Assembly (NCBI GenBank): GCA_902782465.1
Contig: CACZNH010000013.1
Location: forward strand, 1-64,000
Length of the DNA: 64,000 nucleotides
DNA from: an uncultured Bacteroidales bacterium
GTDB lineage: Bacteria; Bacteroidota; Bacteroidia; Bacteroidales; Muribaculaceae
Direction: 5' to 3'
The notes below the pieces were generated by a model that had not been told where the DNA came from, made no database searches, and saw only the letters and a program-made list of their open reading frames with translations. Both the position numbers and the translations under genes were made by a program. Below are positions 17,726 through 26,475 of the stretch, piece by piece (the first letter of the stretch is position 1; every line of letters begins with the position of its first letter).

Positions 17726-18625
17726 TTATTGGTAAATGTTGATGTGCAGTTCATAGAGCAGACCATCGATGGTCGTGCACACGATTTTGCCGCCGCCACA
17801 GGTGGGGTGCATCATCATCGAGGCGGGTTTGGACAGTTCGCGGCTCCACGTGCCGTCGGCCTTGAGCAGCATGAGCTGCGACGAGGTGAACTGGTGCCCG
17901 TCATCGGTGGCATGCTGTGCCACGATGTAGTCGTTGTTGTACCAGCACGGCATCTCGTAGTTGCCCAGCATGGCAACCACCTGGCCGCGCAGGTCGATGA
18001 CCACGATGCCCTTACCCGCGGCAAAGAATGCCACGCGCTGGCCATCGGGCGAGAGCGAAGCCCACAGGTAGCCGGCCCACGAGTCCACGGGCGAGAAAAC
18101 ACGTTCCTTGCCGTCCACGGTCACATGCACGCGGTTGCCCTCGGTCCAGGCACCATTGCCCGTGATGCTAGCCCACGAGCGGTCGGCACCGGGAGCCTTC
18201 ATTCCGCCCCCACGGGTGGTAGCCACCGCCTTGACGGTGCCGTGATGTGGCTCGGTGAGGCGTGTCACCGCAGCAGTCGCAGCGTCATAGCACTGGCCGG
18301 TGCGGTAAATCAGGCGGTCTTCGCCCGTCTGCTGGGTCACGAAATAGACCTTGCCGTCACCGCCGAAGCAGGCGTCGTTGCCCGCCACATAGTCGCGCGT
18401 GACGACGGTTGTCACATTGTCGGTGAAGTCATAGAGCTTCAACGCGCCGTTCTCGGTCGAGAACAGCAGGCGGTCGCCCGCGCTGTTGAGCACGGGGAAA
18501 TAGGCGGGTCCCTCAACGCCCTCGAGCAGGCGCGTCAGGGAGGTCACCTCGACCTCCTGAGCCAGCGCTGTCGGCAGCAAGGCCACCAACGCCAGCATCA
18601 TAATGATAGACATTTTCTTTTTCAT
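17726..18625 (-). CDS. Secreted TolB-like beta-propeller protein
   Basis: Exported 299-residue protein with a signal peptide (MKKKMSIIMMLALVALLPTA). The rest is repeated propeller blades in the TolB/WD40-like style (FPVLNSAGDRLLFSTENG, ASLSPDGQRVAF, WYNNDYIVAQ). It aligns over its whole length with the N-terminal half of the 18748-20691 protein (shared LIYRTGQCYD / LLYRTGHCYD and WASLSPDG segments). It precedes the amidase by 15 bp. By analogy with the fusion it probably works with the amidase outside the cytoplasm; its ligand is unknown. Confidence 0.88.
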   Translation of the reverse strand: MKKKMSIIMMLALVALLPTALAQEVEVTSLTRLLEGVEGPAYFPVLNSAGDRLLFSTENGALKLYDFTDNVTTVVTRDYVAGNDACFGGDGKVYFVTQQTGEDRLIYRTGQCYDAATAAVTRLTEPHHGTVKAVATTRGGGMKAPGADRSWASITGNGAWTEGNRVHVTVDGKERVFSPVDSWAGYLWASLSPDGQRVAFFAAGKGIVVIDLRGQVVAMLGNYEMPCWYNNDYIVAQHATDDGHQFTSSQLMLLKADGTWSRELSKPASMMMHPTCGGGKIVCTTIDGLLYELHINIYQ

Positions 18626-18631
18626 ATATAC

Positions 18632-18745
18632 TTAGATTATAGACGTTAGACGTTAGGTTTTAGGCTTTAGGTTTTAGGCTCTAGGCTTCAGGGAGGCGGA
18701 TGCCACCTAATGCCTAACACCTAATGCCTAATGCCTAACACCTCA
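18632..18745. repeat. CTAA/TTAG-rich array, copy 1
   Basis: TTAGACGTTAGGTTTTAGG-like units face CCTAATGCCTAACACC-like units, giving an imperfect hairpin. A similar array lies at 26399-26475. Both sit directly after the stop of a minus-strand gene, so they may serve as terminators. Confidence 0.55.
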
Positions 18746-18747
18746 AT

Positions 18748-20691
18748 TTATTTTTTCTTCTTCTTGGGCTTCATGTCCTTGCGCATCATGAAGTTTTTAT
18801 AGACAGTCACGTTCTTCTTGGCCTTCACCTTGGTGGAGATGTACAGGTCCTCGTTGCCGTAGTAAACCTCGATTTTGTACTTCATGGGAGGCAGGTTGGA
18901 GAAGACGAACACGCCGTTGTCCAGGATGTCGAGCGTATAGGCACGCACCATCACGCCGCGATCGGTGTACAGGCGCAGCAGGGCACCGTTCAGGGGCTTG
19001 AGCTCGTCATCGCCATACAGGCGCATGTCATCGTCCTGACGCAGGATGTCTTCCCAGCGGATGACGCCGGCTATCACGCCATTCTTGAACTTGCTGTAGT
19101 TATGAAAATATTCGTCAAGACCCAGGGAATAGTTCCATGCATCCAGCCAGCAGTAGCTGTCACTCAACAGGCGCTCACGCTCGGGCAGGTAGTCGTGGAA
19201 CGAGCCCTCGATGAGCGTTCCCGGCAGTTTGTTGTAACGCAGCACGCCCAGGCCCACCTTGTAGCCCCACTCGGGGTAGAACGACCAGTCGCCTCGGCTG
19301 CGCTCCTTGTGGCTCCACACGGTGAGCTCGTTCAGCTTGGCGAAGTGCATAATCATATCGCTCAGTTCGTGGCTGCCCTCGGCCACGGCACGGTCATCCC
19401 ATCCGCGGTACAGCGCCAGCGGGAAATTCACGCGGTTCTCGGTACCCGTGGCATTGCTGTGCAGCGACAGGAAGACGTCGGCACCGCTGTTGGCCGCCAG
19501 GGTGACGATTTCAAACAGGTCGAGGTCATCCTCGGTCTTGTTGGTCTTGCGCGACAGGGCGGTCTCATAGCCCTTGTTGTGCAGGATTTCTTCCAGCGCC
19601 AGGGCCTTGGTCAGGTTGGAGTTGGATTCATAGTAGTGGATGGTGTCGCGGGCCGCGATGACCCAGGTTGGGATGTGGCGGTCGTCACTGTCATGGCCGC
19701 CATGGCCCGGATTGATGAACACGCGGGGCACGTCCTTCTTGCTCTTGACGTTGCGCACCTTCTCAACCTTACCCTTGCCCGAAACGGCAGAAGCCGGCGT
19801 TGCGGGCTGGATGTCGAGTTCCAGCTGCTTGATCTCGCCGCCATATTGCACGGCATAGACCACCTTGCCGCCAGCCGTCATGGGCTGTACGGCACGCTCT
19901 TCCTTGGGGGTGATGGGCTTGAACAAAGAGCCGTCGACGGCAATGAGCCAGATGCGGCTACCGGTCAACCGTGCATTGCCGGCATTGCTCATGGCGATGA
20001 TGTAGTCGTTGTTGTACCAGCTAGGCATGAGCAGCTCGCCCAGCTCGGCAACCACGCTGCCGTTGAGGTCACACACCACCACACCGTGGGCTGCGGCCTC
20101 AAACATCACCCGGGTGCCGTCGGGCGACAGCGACGCCCACAGGTAGCCGTTGCTGTCGGCAACGGGCCTCAGCTCGCGTGAGACGCCTGTGGCATCGACC
20201 AGATAGAGCGTGGCGCCGCGGGTATAGGCATAAGCACCCACCTGCTTGGCGCTGGTATAGACTTGACGCTCGCCATTGATGACCACACCGCTAGCGGCGT
20301 GCAAGGCCTGCACCTGGCCGTGCTGCGGCTTCAGGACGATTTCGTCCTTGCCCGTGGCCGGGTCATAGCAATGCCCCGTTCGGTAGAGCAGATTGTTCTT
20401 TTTGCGCTCCTGGGTAACATAATACACCTTGCCGTCGGGGCCAAAGATGGCGTCAAATCCGGGATAGCCGGTCGAGGAGACAATGCTCTGGTTACCCGTC
20501 GCGAGGTTCTTCAACACCAGGTTGGAGCCTTCGGTCGTCGAGAACAGCAGCCATTGCCCGTCGGGGCTCATCTGCGGGAAAAATCCGCAGCTGTCCACCA
20601 GCGTCTTCACGCTGCCCTGCTTCACGCCGGCCGCCGTAGCACCCAGCGCCCACAGGCACAAGAACGAGAATACCAGGATAATTTTTTTCAT
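18748..20691 (-). CDS. Fused TolB-like propeller and Amidase_3 protein
   Basis: Exported 647-residue protein. Signal peptide about 1-20, TolB-like propeller about 25-300, linker about 300-322, Amidase_3 domain about 323-545 with FINPGHGG (His329), YYESNSNL, LSLHSNATG and EGSFHDYLPE, then a carboxypeptidase-regulatory-like domain and a Lys-rich end (KKKKK). Unlike the 809-residue amidase it has no C-terminal sorting domain. The propeller half matches the separate gene at 17726 and the amidase half the gene at 15281. It should act on peptidoglycan in the periplasm or outside; the substrate is inferred from the family. Confidence 0.92.
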   Translation of the reverse strand: MKKIILVFSFLCLWALGATAAGVKQGSVKTLVDSCGFFPQMSPDGQWLLFSTTEGSNLVLKNLATGNQSIVSSTGYPGFDAIFGPDGKVYYVTQERKKNNLLYRTGHCYDPATGKDEIVLKPQHGQVQALHAASGVVINGERQVYTSAKQVGAYAYTRGATLYLVDATGVSRELRPVADSNGYLWASLSPDGTRVMFEAAAHGVVVCDLNGSVVAELGELLMPSWYNNDYIIAMSNAGNARLTGSRIWLIAVDGSLFKPITPKEERAVQPMTAGGKVVYAVQYGGEIKQLELDIQPATPASAVSGKGKVEKVRNVKSKKDVPRVFINPGHGGHDSDDRHIPTWVIAARDTIHYYESNSNLTKALALEEILHNKGYETALSRKTNKTEDDLDLFEIVTLAANSGADVFLSLHSNATGTENRVNFPLALYRGWDDRAVAEGSHELSDMIMHFAKLNELTVWSHKERSRGDWSFYPEWGYKVGLGVLRYNKLPGTLIEGSFHDYLPERERLLSDSYCWLDAWNYSLGLDEYFHNYSKFKNGVIAGVIRWEDILRQDDDMRLYGDDELKPLNGALLRLYTDRGVMVRAYTLDILDNGVFVFSNLPPMKYKIEVYYGNEDLYISTKVKAKKNVTVYKNFMMRKDMKPKKKKK

Positions 20692-20725
20692 ATCATTAAG
20701 ATTTTTTCAATTATGTTCTAATTGG

Positions 20726-20733
20726 CAAAGATA
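20726..20733 (-). promoter_or_regulatory. -7 promoter box of the propeller-amidase gene
   Basis: TATCTTTG on the minus strand lies 35 bases before the ATG. A TTTG at 20760-20757 is 23 bases further, a little far for a -33 box. Confidence 0.6.
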
Positions 20734-20869
20734 CACATTTTTCATTAGGCCACAGCCAAATCCGAACAAATTTTGGGAACGATACAGCAGTTTGACCCTA
20801 CCCTGCCGGGCTAATGCAAATTTTAAAAATCAATGGGGCCAACATCTATACCATTTCCCAAATTGAAAA

Positions 20870-20902
20870 GCGGTTATCGCGCTACGCAAGTTCGGTAACC
20901 GC
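20870..20902 (-). terminator. Terminator after the TlpA-like gene
   Basis: On the minus strand GCGGTTA and TAACCGC pair and are followed by TTTT. It lies 33 bp after the stop of the gene ending at 20935. Confidence 0.65.
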
Positions 20903-20934
20903 CTCAATGCGTAAAAGACAACAAAAGTAGTATT

Positions 20935-21708
20935 TCAAATTCCTTCAGCTTCTTTTATTTTCGCGATAATTTCGGCACGTATTTCCTGGCTTGTGCCATG
21001 AACGGCATAGCGGACAATTCCCATTTTATCGACAACCACTGTAAAGGGAAAGCCTTCGGTCCCAATCCATGACATCATATCCTTGGCTTCAACGAGGTGG
21101 GTCCAAGTGAAGTGGTGTTTTTCGGTTATCTTTTGGACAACCTCTGCATCATGGTAGGTGGCTGAGAAAAACAAGACATCAGGGAACTGTTCCTTCCACG
21201 TTGACAGTTCAGGCATTTCGGCACGGCAGGGTCCACAACCTGAATACCACAGGTTGAGTACCATCACATGACCTTTGACACTGTCGTTGGTCCATCTGTG
21301 TCCTTCTAAATCTATTTCATTAAATGGAGGGAATGGCTCACCTGCCTTAGGAGAGTAGAAAGTGCCGTCTTCCTTAACGCCTGCTTGAGCCAATTCCAGC
21401 ATCGTCGCCATCATATTGGCACCATTCAGGAAGTGAGTGGCATTGTGCACTTGTTCTAGGGGTATTGCCTGACTTGTGACTGACTCGGGTAAATCGACAT
21501 CAAGTCCAATGGCAAGTATCTTGTTTCCTTCTGAATCTTTCAGCCGTGAATAACTTGGAATGGCATCAGGGAGTTCTGGTAGCTCACGAAAAAAATAGCC
21601 ATTGATTAAGAACTTTGGGATAATTGTATCTGTTCTTTGCTCTTGCGCTATTGCCATGAGAGATGATAAGGCAAGTAGGGCGATTATTGCAAATCTAAGT
21701 GGTTTCAT
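20935..21708 (-). CDS. TlpA-family thiol-disulfide oxidoreductase
   Basis: Exported 257-residue thioredoxin-fold protein. Signal peptide about 1-21. A ~100-residue family-specific N-terminal region is followed by the TlpA/redoxin domain (about 122-257) with the WYSGCGPCRAEMPEL active site (Cys158-Gly-Pro-Cys161) and the cis-Pro segment EGFPFTVVV. Bacteroidales have many such proteins that reduce or resolve disulfides in the periplasm; the partner is not shown by context. The YhcG-type nuclease gene ends 28 bp upstream but seems functionally unrelated. Confidence 0.92.
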   Translation of the reverse strand: MKPLRFAIIALLALSSLMAIAQEQRTDTIIPKFLINGYFFRELPELPDAIPSYSRLKDSEGNKILAIGLDVDLPESVTSQAIPLEQVHNATHFLNGANMMATMLELAQAGVKEDGTFYSPKAGEPFPPFNEIDLEGHRWTNDSVKGHVMVLNLWYSGCGPCRAEMPELSTWKEQFPDVLFFSATYHDAEVVQKITEKHHFTWTHLVEAKDMMSWIGTEGFPFTVVVDKMGIVRYAVHGTSQEIRAEIIAKIKEAEGI

Positions 21709-21736
21709 TTCAGTAGATTATTAATATTTTACATCG

Positions 21737-22816
21737 TTAATTCTCATCATTGCTATATTCACTGTCCAACAAGGAGAATTCAGTTCGGTGATGCAACTCT
21801 TTGCTAAACGATTCAAGTTCATCAGCAACGACGCGTTTCAATTCGTCCTGTGGAATAATCAGCTGATAATCGGCTACACCGATAGGTTTACCTATATCCT
21901 CAAGAGCCAGTTCAACCTCAACTTTATCCTTTTCTGCACAAAGAATAATTCCGATAGAGCGGTTCTCATCATCTTGCCGTTCAAGACGATCCAGCAAGGA
22001 GAGATAGTAGTTCATCTTGCCAGCATATTCAGGCTTGAATTCGCCAATCTTCAGATCAAAGGCGACAAGGCAACGCAACCCACGATGATAAAATAGCATA
22101 TCCACCCGACTGACTTTGCCATTATACTCAAGTTCATGCTGATTACCTATATAGGTGAAACCTCGTCCCAATTCCAGCAAGAATTGTTTGACTTTACTGA
22201 CTAGCCTCGCTTCAAGTTCCGTTTCAAGAATTGAATTACGAACACCAAGGAAACCGAGGTTGTAGCTACTGCGGAATACCTCATCAGCAAGTTGAGCTTG
22301 TGCTGTCGGTAATGTCAATGCAAAGTTGTTATCAGTTGTCTCATCTTTTCTCAAGTGCATCTGCATACTGATAGCATTGGTCAACAAGTCTCTGCTCCAG
22401 CCTTTAGCTGTGGTTTCCTTAGCGTAATAGATAATCGCCTCATCATCGTTTCCGAACTTCTGCATCAGTTTAAGCGTATGTCCCCACGGCAAAAGTGCAA
22501 CAGCTTGTCGCACTTTTGGATCGCTGTCGCAAAAGCGTTCATAAAACTTCTTCATATCCCACAGATTGCGCGGCGACATTCCCATCTGAGGAAAACGCTT
22601 TTTCAAATCCATAGACAGCCGATTAACGACACCGCTTCCATGTTTATACTCCAATTTTTTGTCATGCAACAACTTGCCAAGTTCCCAATGCGCAGAGCCT
22701 ATTGCCGATGTGACACTGGCGGCCACAATGTTGCGTGTTTTGTCAATAACTGCGACAGCCTGTCGCAGAATTGAATTATAATCTGATTCGGGAAATTGAA
22801 TTGTAATATCTGCCAT
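21737..22816 (-). CDS. YhcG-type PDDEXK nuclease (DUF1016)
   Basis: 359 residues, usual for the family. The N-terminal DUF1016_N domain (about 15-155) includes SAHWELGKLL and MSPRNLWDMKKFY. The C-terminal nuclease domain (about 175-340) has VDMLFYHRGLRCLVAFDLKIGEF, with Asp239 and Asp254-Leu-Lys256 as the PD-(D/E)XK residues. Such proteins are common orphans near mobile DNA or restriction systems, but none is next to it here. No signal peptide, so it is cytoplasmic. Target unknown. Confidence 0.92.
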   Translation of the reverse strand: MADITIQFPESDYNSILRQAVAVIDKTRNIVAASVTSAIGSAHWELGKLLHDKKLEYKHGSGVVNRLSMDLKKRFPQMGMSPRNLWDMKKFYERFCDSDPKVRQAVALLPWGHTLKLMQKFGNDDEAIIYYAKETTAKGWSRDLLTNAISMQMHLRKDETTDNNFALTLPTAQAQLADEVFRSSYNLGFLGVRNSILETELEARLVSKVKQFLLELGRGFTYIGNQHELEYNGKVSRVDMLFYHRGLRCLVAFDLKIGEFKPEYAGKMNYYLSLLDRLERQDDENRSIGIILCAEKDKVEVELALEDIGKPIGVADYQLIIPQDELKRVVADELESFSKELHHRTEFSLLDSEYSNDEN

Positions 22817-22875
22817 GATATGCTTGATTTGCTGAAAGTCGTGGCAAATATACGCATTTTATATTTATATTTTAT

Positions 22876-22948
22876 ACAAATCTTGATTTGTTCCAGATTT
22901 GTCTCGATTTTTGCCCGGCAGGGCACCCATTTCCCCGCACATTTTAAA
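22876..22948. repeat. Dispersed repeat with ACAAATC half-sites and GCCCG hairpin, copy 2
   Basis: ACAAATC-TT-GATTTGT-TCCA-GATTTGT is followed by TTTTTGCCCGGCAGGGCACC and CATTTCCCCG. About 50 bp are shared with 26213-26265. Confidence 0.65.
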
Positions 22949-23012
22949 TGCGAATTTCGCTAATTAGGCCAATTATTTTGTTCGTGAAATTCGTGAAATT
23001 CGCATTTTAAAA
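22942..23012. repeat. Inverted repeat with TTCGTGAAATTCGTG loop
   Basis: TTTTAAATGCGAATTTC (22942-22958) pairs with GAAATTCGCATTTTAAAA (22995-23012) apart from one extra T. A related piece, AAATGCGAATTACACGAATT, occurs at about 6519-6540. Confidence 0.5.
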
Positions 23013-23026
23013 ACAGTAAAAAAGTA

Positions 23027-23048
23027 GAGACGCAAAATTTTGCGTCTC
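23027..23048. repeat. Perfect 22-bp palindrome, copy 1
   Basis: GAGACGCAAAA is followed directly by its reverse complement. It is preceded by AAAAAGTA. An identical palindrome occurs at 43807-43828, where it is 26 bp long. Confidence 0.7.
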
Positions 23049-23066
23049 CACATGGCCACTGAGGGT

Positions 23067-23232
23067 ATGTCATAATTCATTCGTTGCAAATTGAATCGCG
23101 CTTCGCGCGAGAAATTAATCAAAATTATAAATAAGATTAAAGTAAAAAACCATTTTGTTTAATTTTTATACAAATTTTGTTTAATTTCTCGGCCGTTAGG
23201 CCGATTAAAAACCAGCGACGTTATTATGACAC
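23067..23232. mobile_element. ~166-bp TIR element with two hairpins, copy 1 (MITE-like)
   Basis: Ends are TGTCATAAT (23068-23076) and ATTATGACA (23223-23231). Hairpin 1 is TCGCGC-TTC-GCGCGA (23096-23110) and hairpin 2 is TCGGCC-GTTA-GGCCGA (23189-23204), with AT-rich DNA between. The second copy at 59244-59410 has the same ends, length and hairpin positions but different stem sequences. Confidence 0.65.
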
Positions 23233-23300
23233 CCACCCTTGCCTATACCGTGATTGATGATGTCATCAAAGGTAGAACCGTCCCTATTTTCTTGAGGTCA

Positions 23301-25946
23301 CTATTTCCTAATGCGGGGCTTCTCGAGGACGGGTTTCTCGAGGACGGGTTTCTCCAGAGCTATCCCCTGCTGGGGTGCTGCCCCGGCACGTTCAATGCCT
23401 GGTTTCATCATCTTGCCCATCGAGCCGTTGAGCAGATAGTCAATCAAGGCCGCCACGTCGCCAATGCTCACGTTACCGTCTTGGTCACAGTCGGCGGCAT
23501 TAACATTGATGAGCGAAGCATTGCCATTGAGCATATAGTCGGTGAGCGCCGACACGTCGCCGATGCCCACATTGCCGTCGCCATCCACATCACCCAGCAA
23601 GAAGGCGCTGCCCGCATAGGGTTGCCAGCCATCATCTTCCGTCCAATGGTAAACATTCCAATATTTGGCATTGGCTTGATTGACTTGGGAGGTCGTGATG
23701 ACGTTACCTTCGGTTTCACCTTCAACAAGATCGGAGACGAGGACATAGAAAGTGCCCCTATTACTGCTATTGCGCGTGGGCAGGCCATCAACAATTTGTT
23801 GCATCTTGCCGCCCTTGATATCATTAAAATAGGCAGTTACCGAACTCAGTGAGGAGCAGCCACTCACATTCATACTTGTCAGTTGGTTGAAATGAGCATA
23901 TAATGTTTCGAGAGAGGAGCAGCCACTGGCGTCGAGGCTTGTCAAGAGGTTGCTACTGCACCAGATATCCTTGAGAAACGTGTGGTCCGCAACATCCAGG
24001 CTTGAAATCATGTTGCTACTGCAAGCCAGTTGATAGAGTTCGGTAAACCTGCCAACATCAAGACTTGAAATTTGGTTAAAACGGCAGTCAATCGAAAACA
24101 AGTCATCGGGACAGGCACTTAAGTCCAGTGAAGTCAATTGGTTAGAGTTGCACCAAATAGCCAAAAGGGCAGGACATCCGCTGATGTCCAATTCGGACAA
24201 TTGGTTTTGGTTGCAACTGAACATATATAATTCGGGATGATAGTCCAGCGTCAAGTTGGTCAACTGATTATGTTCGCAATCAAAGTCTGCCAACGCAATG
24301 CAATCCGACACGTCGAGACTGGTCAGTTGGTTATTCAAGCAATACAGTCTTTCAAGAGCGGTGCAACCCGTCACGTCGAGAATGGTCAATTGGTTTTGGA
24401 AGCAATCCAATTCGGTGAGCATCTCGTTGAATGCGACACTGAGACTTGTCAAGTTGCTCTTGCCTGTAACCTTAAGGGTCTGGAGGTGGGTTGATGCGCA
24501 GTTCAGGCTCCCGAGGTCAGCCATGGCACTCACATCAAGGCTGGTAATCGGACAGCCATCACAGTCAAGAGTGACCATTGCGGTACAACCTGCTATGCCG
24601 GTAATATTTTCAAGGCCAGAATTAAAAAAGCAGACCAGACTTGTAAGAGCAGTACAACCTGTCACGTTAAGCGTCGTCAATTTATTGTTATAGCAACTAA
24701 TTCTTCCCAGGGCAGTCATCCCACTCACATCCAAGTACGAGAGATTGCATTTATTGCAGCTCAAATAAGTCAGTTCCGTGCAACTCCACAGACCGCTGAT
24801 ATCTTCAAGCCTCGGGTTGGAATTGCAACTGATTGAGGTCAACTCACTGCTACCAGTAATATTGAGGTCGCTCAAATTGTTGTTGTTTGAACAATCCAGC
24901 GAGGTGAGCAAGTCATTATCATCCACCCAAAGTTGAGTCAGGCTGTTCTTGTTGTTAATCGTGAGCGAGGTAAGCTTGTTGTCCGAGCAAACGACGTTGG
25001 TCAGATTGTTCAGGCTGTTCAGATCACTCAGGTCGGTCAGGCTACAGCTATAGCATGAGAACATCTCCAGAGCAGAGCAGTCTGCCAAGCCAGTAATCGC
25101 CTGAAGGTAAGGGTTGTTAAAGCACCTGAACTCGGTCAATGCCGGGCAGTTGTTCACGATCAATGAGGTTAAGTTACAACCATTGCAATAGAGTTTTTTC
25201 AACTGAGTGTTACCCAGCACCCTGAGGTAGGCCAGGTATCTGTGTTCCGAGACATCAAGCGTCGTCAGCCTGTTGTTGCGGGCATACAGTTTCTGCAGGT
25301 TGGGCATGTTGGCCACGGCGCTCAGGTCGGTGAAGGCGCAGTCCTCAACATCCAGGTGACTGATGGCGGTACAGGTTGACAAGCCATAGACGTTGGACAG
25401 ATTAGGGTTCTCGTAGCACAGGAGCGTCCCCAGCGACGTACAGTTAGACACATCCAGATTGGTCAACACGTTGTCGTAACAACTCACGTATGTCAGATTG
25501 GGGTTGTTTTGTACCCACAGCGTCCTCAATGCCGTGTGATAAGTCACACTGACAGTCGAGAGCTGGTTGTAATGGAGATACAGCTGTTCCAGCGCAGTGT
25601 TATTGCTCACATTGATTGAGGTCAACTTGTTGTCAAAAAGGTTGAGATAGGTCAATTTGCGGTTACTGGTCACGTCAATCGTGGTGATGTTGTTACTGTA
25701 GCAACTGAGCCTAGTCAACTCGGTGAAGTACTCGACACCCTTCATGTTGGAAATGCCCTTGTTGTTGACCTCCAGCGTGGTGCGGGCGTTGAGCTGAGCA
25801 GTGGTGATGACACCGCTGGGATACTCCGACATCAGATAGGAGCGGAAGTTCGCGTCAGGGAAGTTGGTGCTGTTAATGGCGACGTCGGCATGGGCTGCCA
25901 GCGTAGCCATGAGCACGGTGAGTAAGATAAGTAGCGGCTTTTTCAT
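23301..25946 (-). CDS. Large secreted leucine-rich-repeat protein with dockerin pair
   Basis: Exported 881-residue protein. Signal peptide about 1-20 (ending AAHA). After an N-terminal cap (INSTNFPDANFRSYL) come about 30 leucine-rich repeats of ~20-22 residues with the pattern LTSLDVSGCTALxxLxCxxN, covering ~50-760. Two dockerin loops follow (DVDGDGNVGIGD, DCDQDGNVSIGD; ~785-845). The protein then ends in an unusual ~35-residue basic, Pro-rich tail with three LEKP units encoded by a 15-bp tandem repeat. A surface-binding role is likely by family, target unknown. Confidence 0.9.
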   Translation of the reverse strand: MKKPLLILLTVLMATLAAHADVAINSTNFPDANFRSYLMSEYPSGVITTAQLNARTTLEVNNKGISNMKGVEYFTELTRLSCYSNNITTIDVTSNRKLTYLNLFDNKLTSINVSNNTALEQLYLHYNQLSTVSVTYHTALRTLWVQNNPNLTYVSCYDNVLTNLDVSNCTSLGTLLCYENPNLSNVYGLSTCTAISHLDVEDCAFTDLSAVANMPNLQKLYARNNRLTTLDVSEHRYLAYLRVLGNTQLKKLYCNGCNLTSLIVNNCPALTEFRCFNNPYLQAITGLADCSALEMFSCYSCSLTDLSDLNSLNNLTNVVCSDNKLTSLTINNKNSLTQLWVDDNDLLTSLDCSNNNNLSDLNITGSSELTSISCNSNPRLEDISGLWSCTELTYLSCNKCNLSYLDVSGMTALGRISCYNNKLTTLNVTGCTALTSLVCFFNSGLENITGIAGCTAMVTLDCDGCPITSLDVSAMADLGSLNCASTHLQTLKVTGKSNLTSLSVAFNEMLTELDCFQNQLTILDVTGCTALERLYCLNNQLTSLDVSDCIALADFDCEHNQLTNLTLDYHPELYMFSCNQNQLSELDISGCPALLAIWCNSNQLTSLDLSACPDDLFSIDCRFNQISSLDVGRFTELYQLACSSNMISSLDVADHTFLKDIWCSSNLLTSLDASGCSSLETLYAHFNQLTSMNVSGCSSLSSVTAYFNDIKGGKMQQIVDGLPTRNSSNRGTFYVLVSDLVEGETEGNVITTSQVNQANAKYWNVYHWTEDDGWQPYAGSAFLLGDVDGDGNVGIGDVSALTDYMLNGNASLINVNAADCDQDGNVSIGDVAALIDYLLNGSMGKMMKPGIERAGAAPQQGIALEKPVLEKPVLEKPRIRK

Positions 25947-26010
25947 ATCTTCAACGTTTTAAAAATGAATAATAAGCGGCATATAAATGTTAGCATCTAA
26001 GGATTTTGGG

Positions 26011-26018
26011 CAAAAATA
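26011..26018 (-). promoter_or_regulatory. -7 box of the LRR-dockerin gene
   Basis: TATTTTTG on the minus strand lies 65 bases before the ATG. A CTTG about 20 bases further upstream is a partial -33 box. Confidence 0.5.
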
Positions 26019-26398
26019 TAACAAATAATCGGAAGAAACAAGAAAAAACCCCTGTTTTTCGCACAAGAATTTTTCTAAAAATCTCGCGTCCCACATTGTG
26101 TAGAAATGCCAATTTCACGCCTGACGCATGGGGACTCCTCGCTCCGCTCGAAGAAATCCAAACAAATCTGATACAAATCTCAACAAATCTGATTTGTCTT
26201 TGATTTGTTCATGATTTGTCTCAATTTTTGCCCGCCAGGGCACCCATTTTCCCGAACATTTAAAAACGACGGGGAAAAAGGCCGAAGGGGTGACGAAAAA
26301 AAGTGGGGGAACACTGTGGATTGCCACGGTGTCCCCCACAACATGAAACAAATCTTCCTTTGTTTGGTTATGTTAAATGATATCAGAGGTTGCGATTC
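26019..26398. other. Intergenic region between nuoN and the LRR-dockerin gene
   Basis: No gene recognised. The region contains the heptamer/GCCCG repeat (26151-26265) and a short ORF-like stretch with no protein-like content. Confidence 0.5.
26151..26265. repeat. Dispersed repeat with ACAAATC half-sites and GCCCG hairpin, copy 3
   Basis: Three ACAAATC-type heptamers (about 26164, 26173, 26183) face three GATTTGT heptamers (26190, 26201, 26213), forming a stepped inverted array. It is followed by TTTTTGCCCGCCAGGGCACC, as in copy 2. Confidence 0.65.
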
Positions 26399-26475
26399 TT
26401 TAGCTTTTAGGTTTTAGGCTTTAGTGCTTTCGCTAACACCTAATGCCTAACACCTAACACCTAATGCCTAACACC
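26399..26475. repeat. CTAA/TTAG-rich array, copy 2
   Basis: TAGCTTTTAGGTTTTAGGC faces CTAACACCTAATGCC units repeated twice. It ends at the nuoN stop and would be the 3' end of the nuo-atp transcript. Confidence 0.6.

Larger units (their letters stand above)
22817..23300. other. Repeat-filled intergenic region
   Basis: No gene is recognised. The ~480 bp hold the promoter side of the DUF1016 gene and four repeats: the heptamer/GCCCG family (22876-22948), an AAATGCGAATTTC inverted repeat (22942-23012), the GAGACGC palindrome (23027-23048) and the ~166-bp TIR element (23067-23232). Confidence 0.65.
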
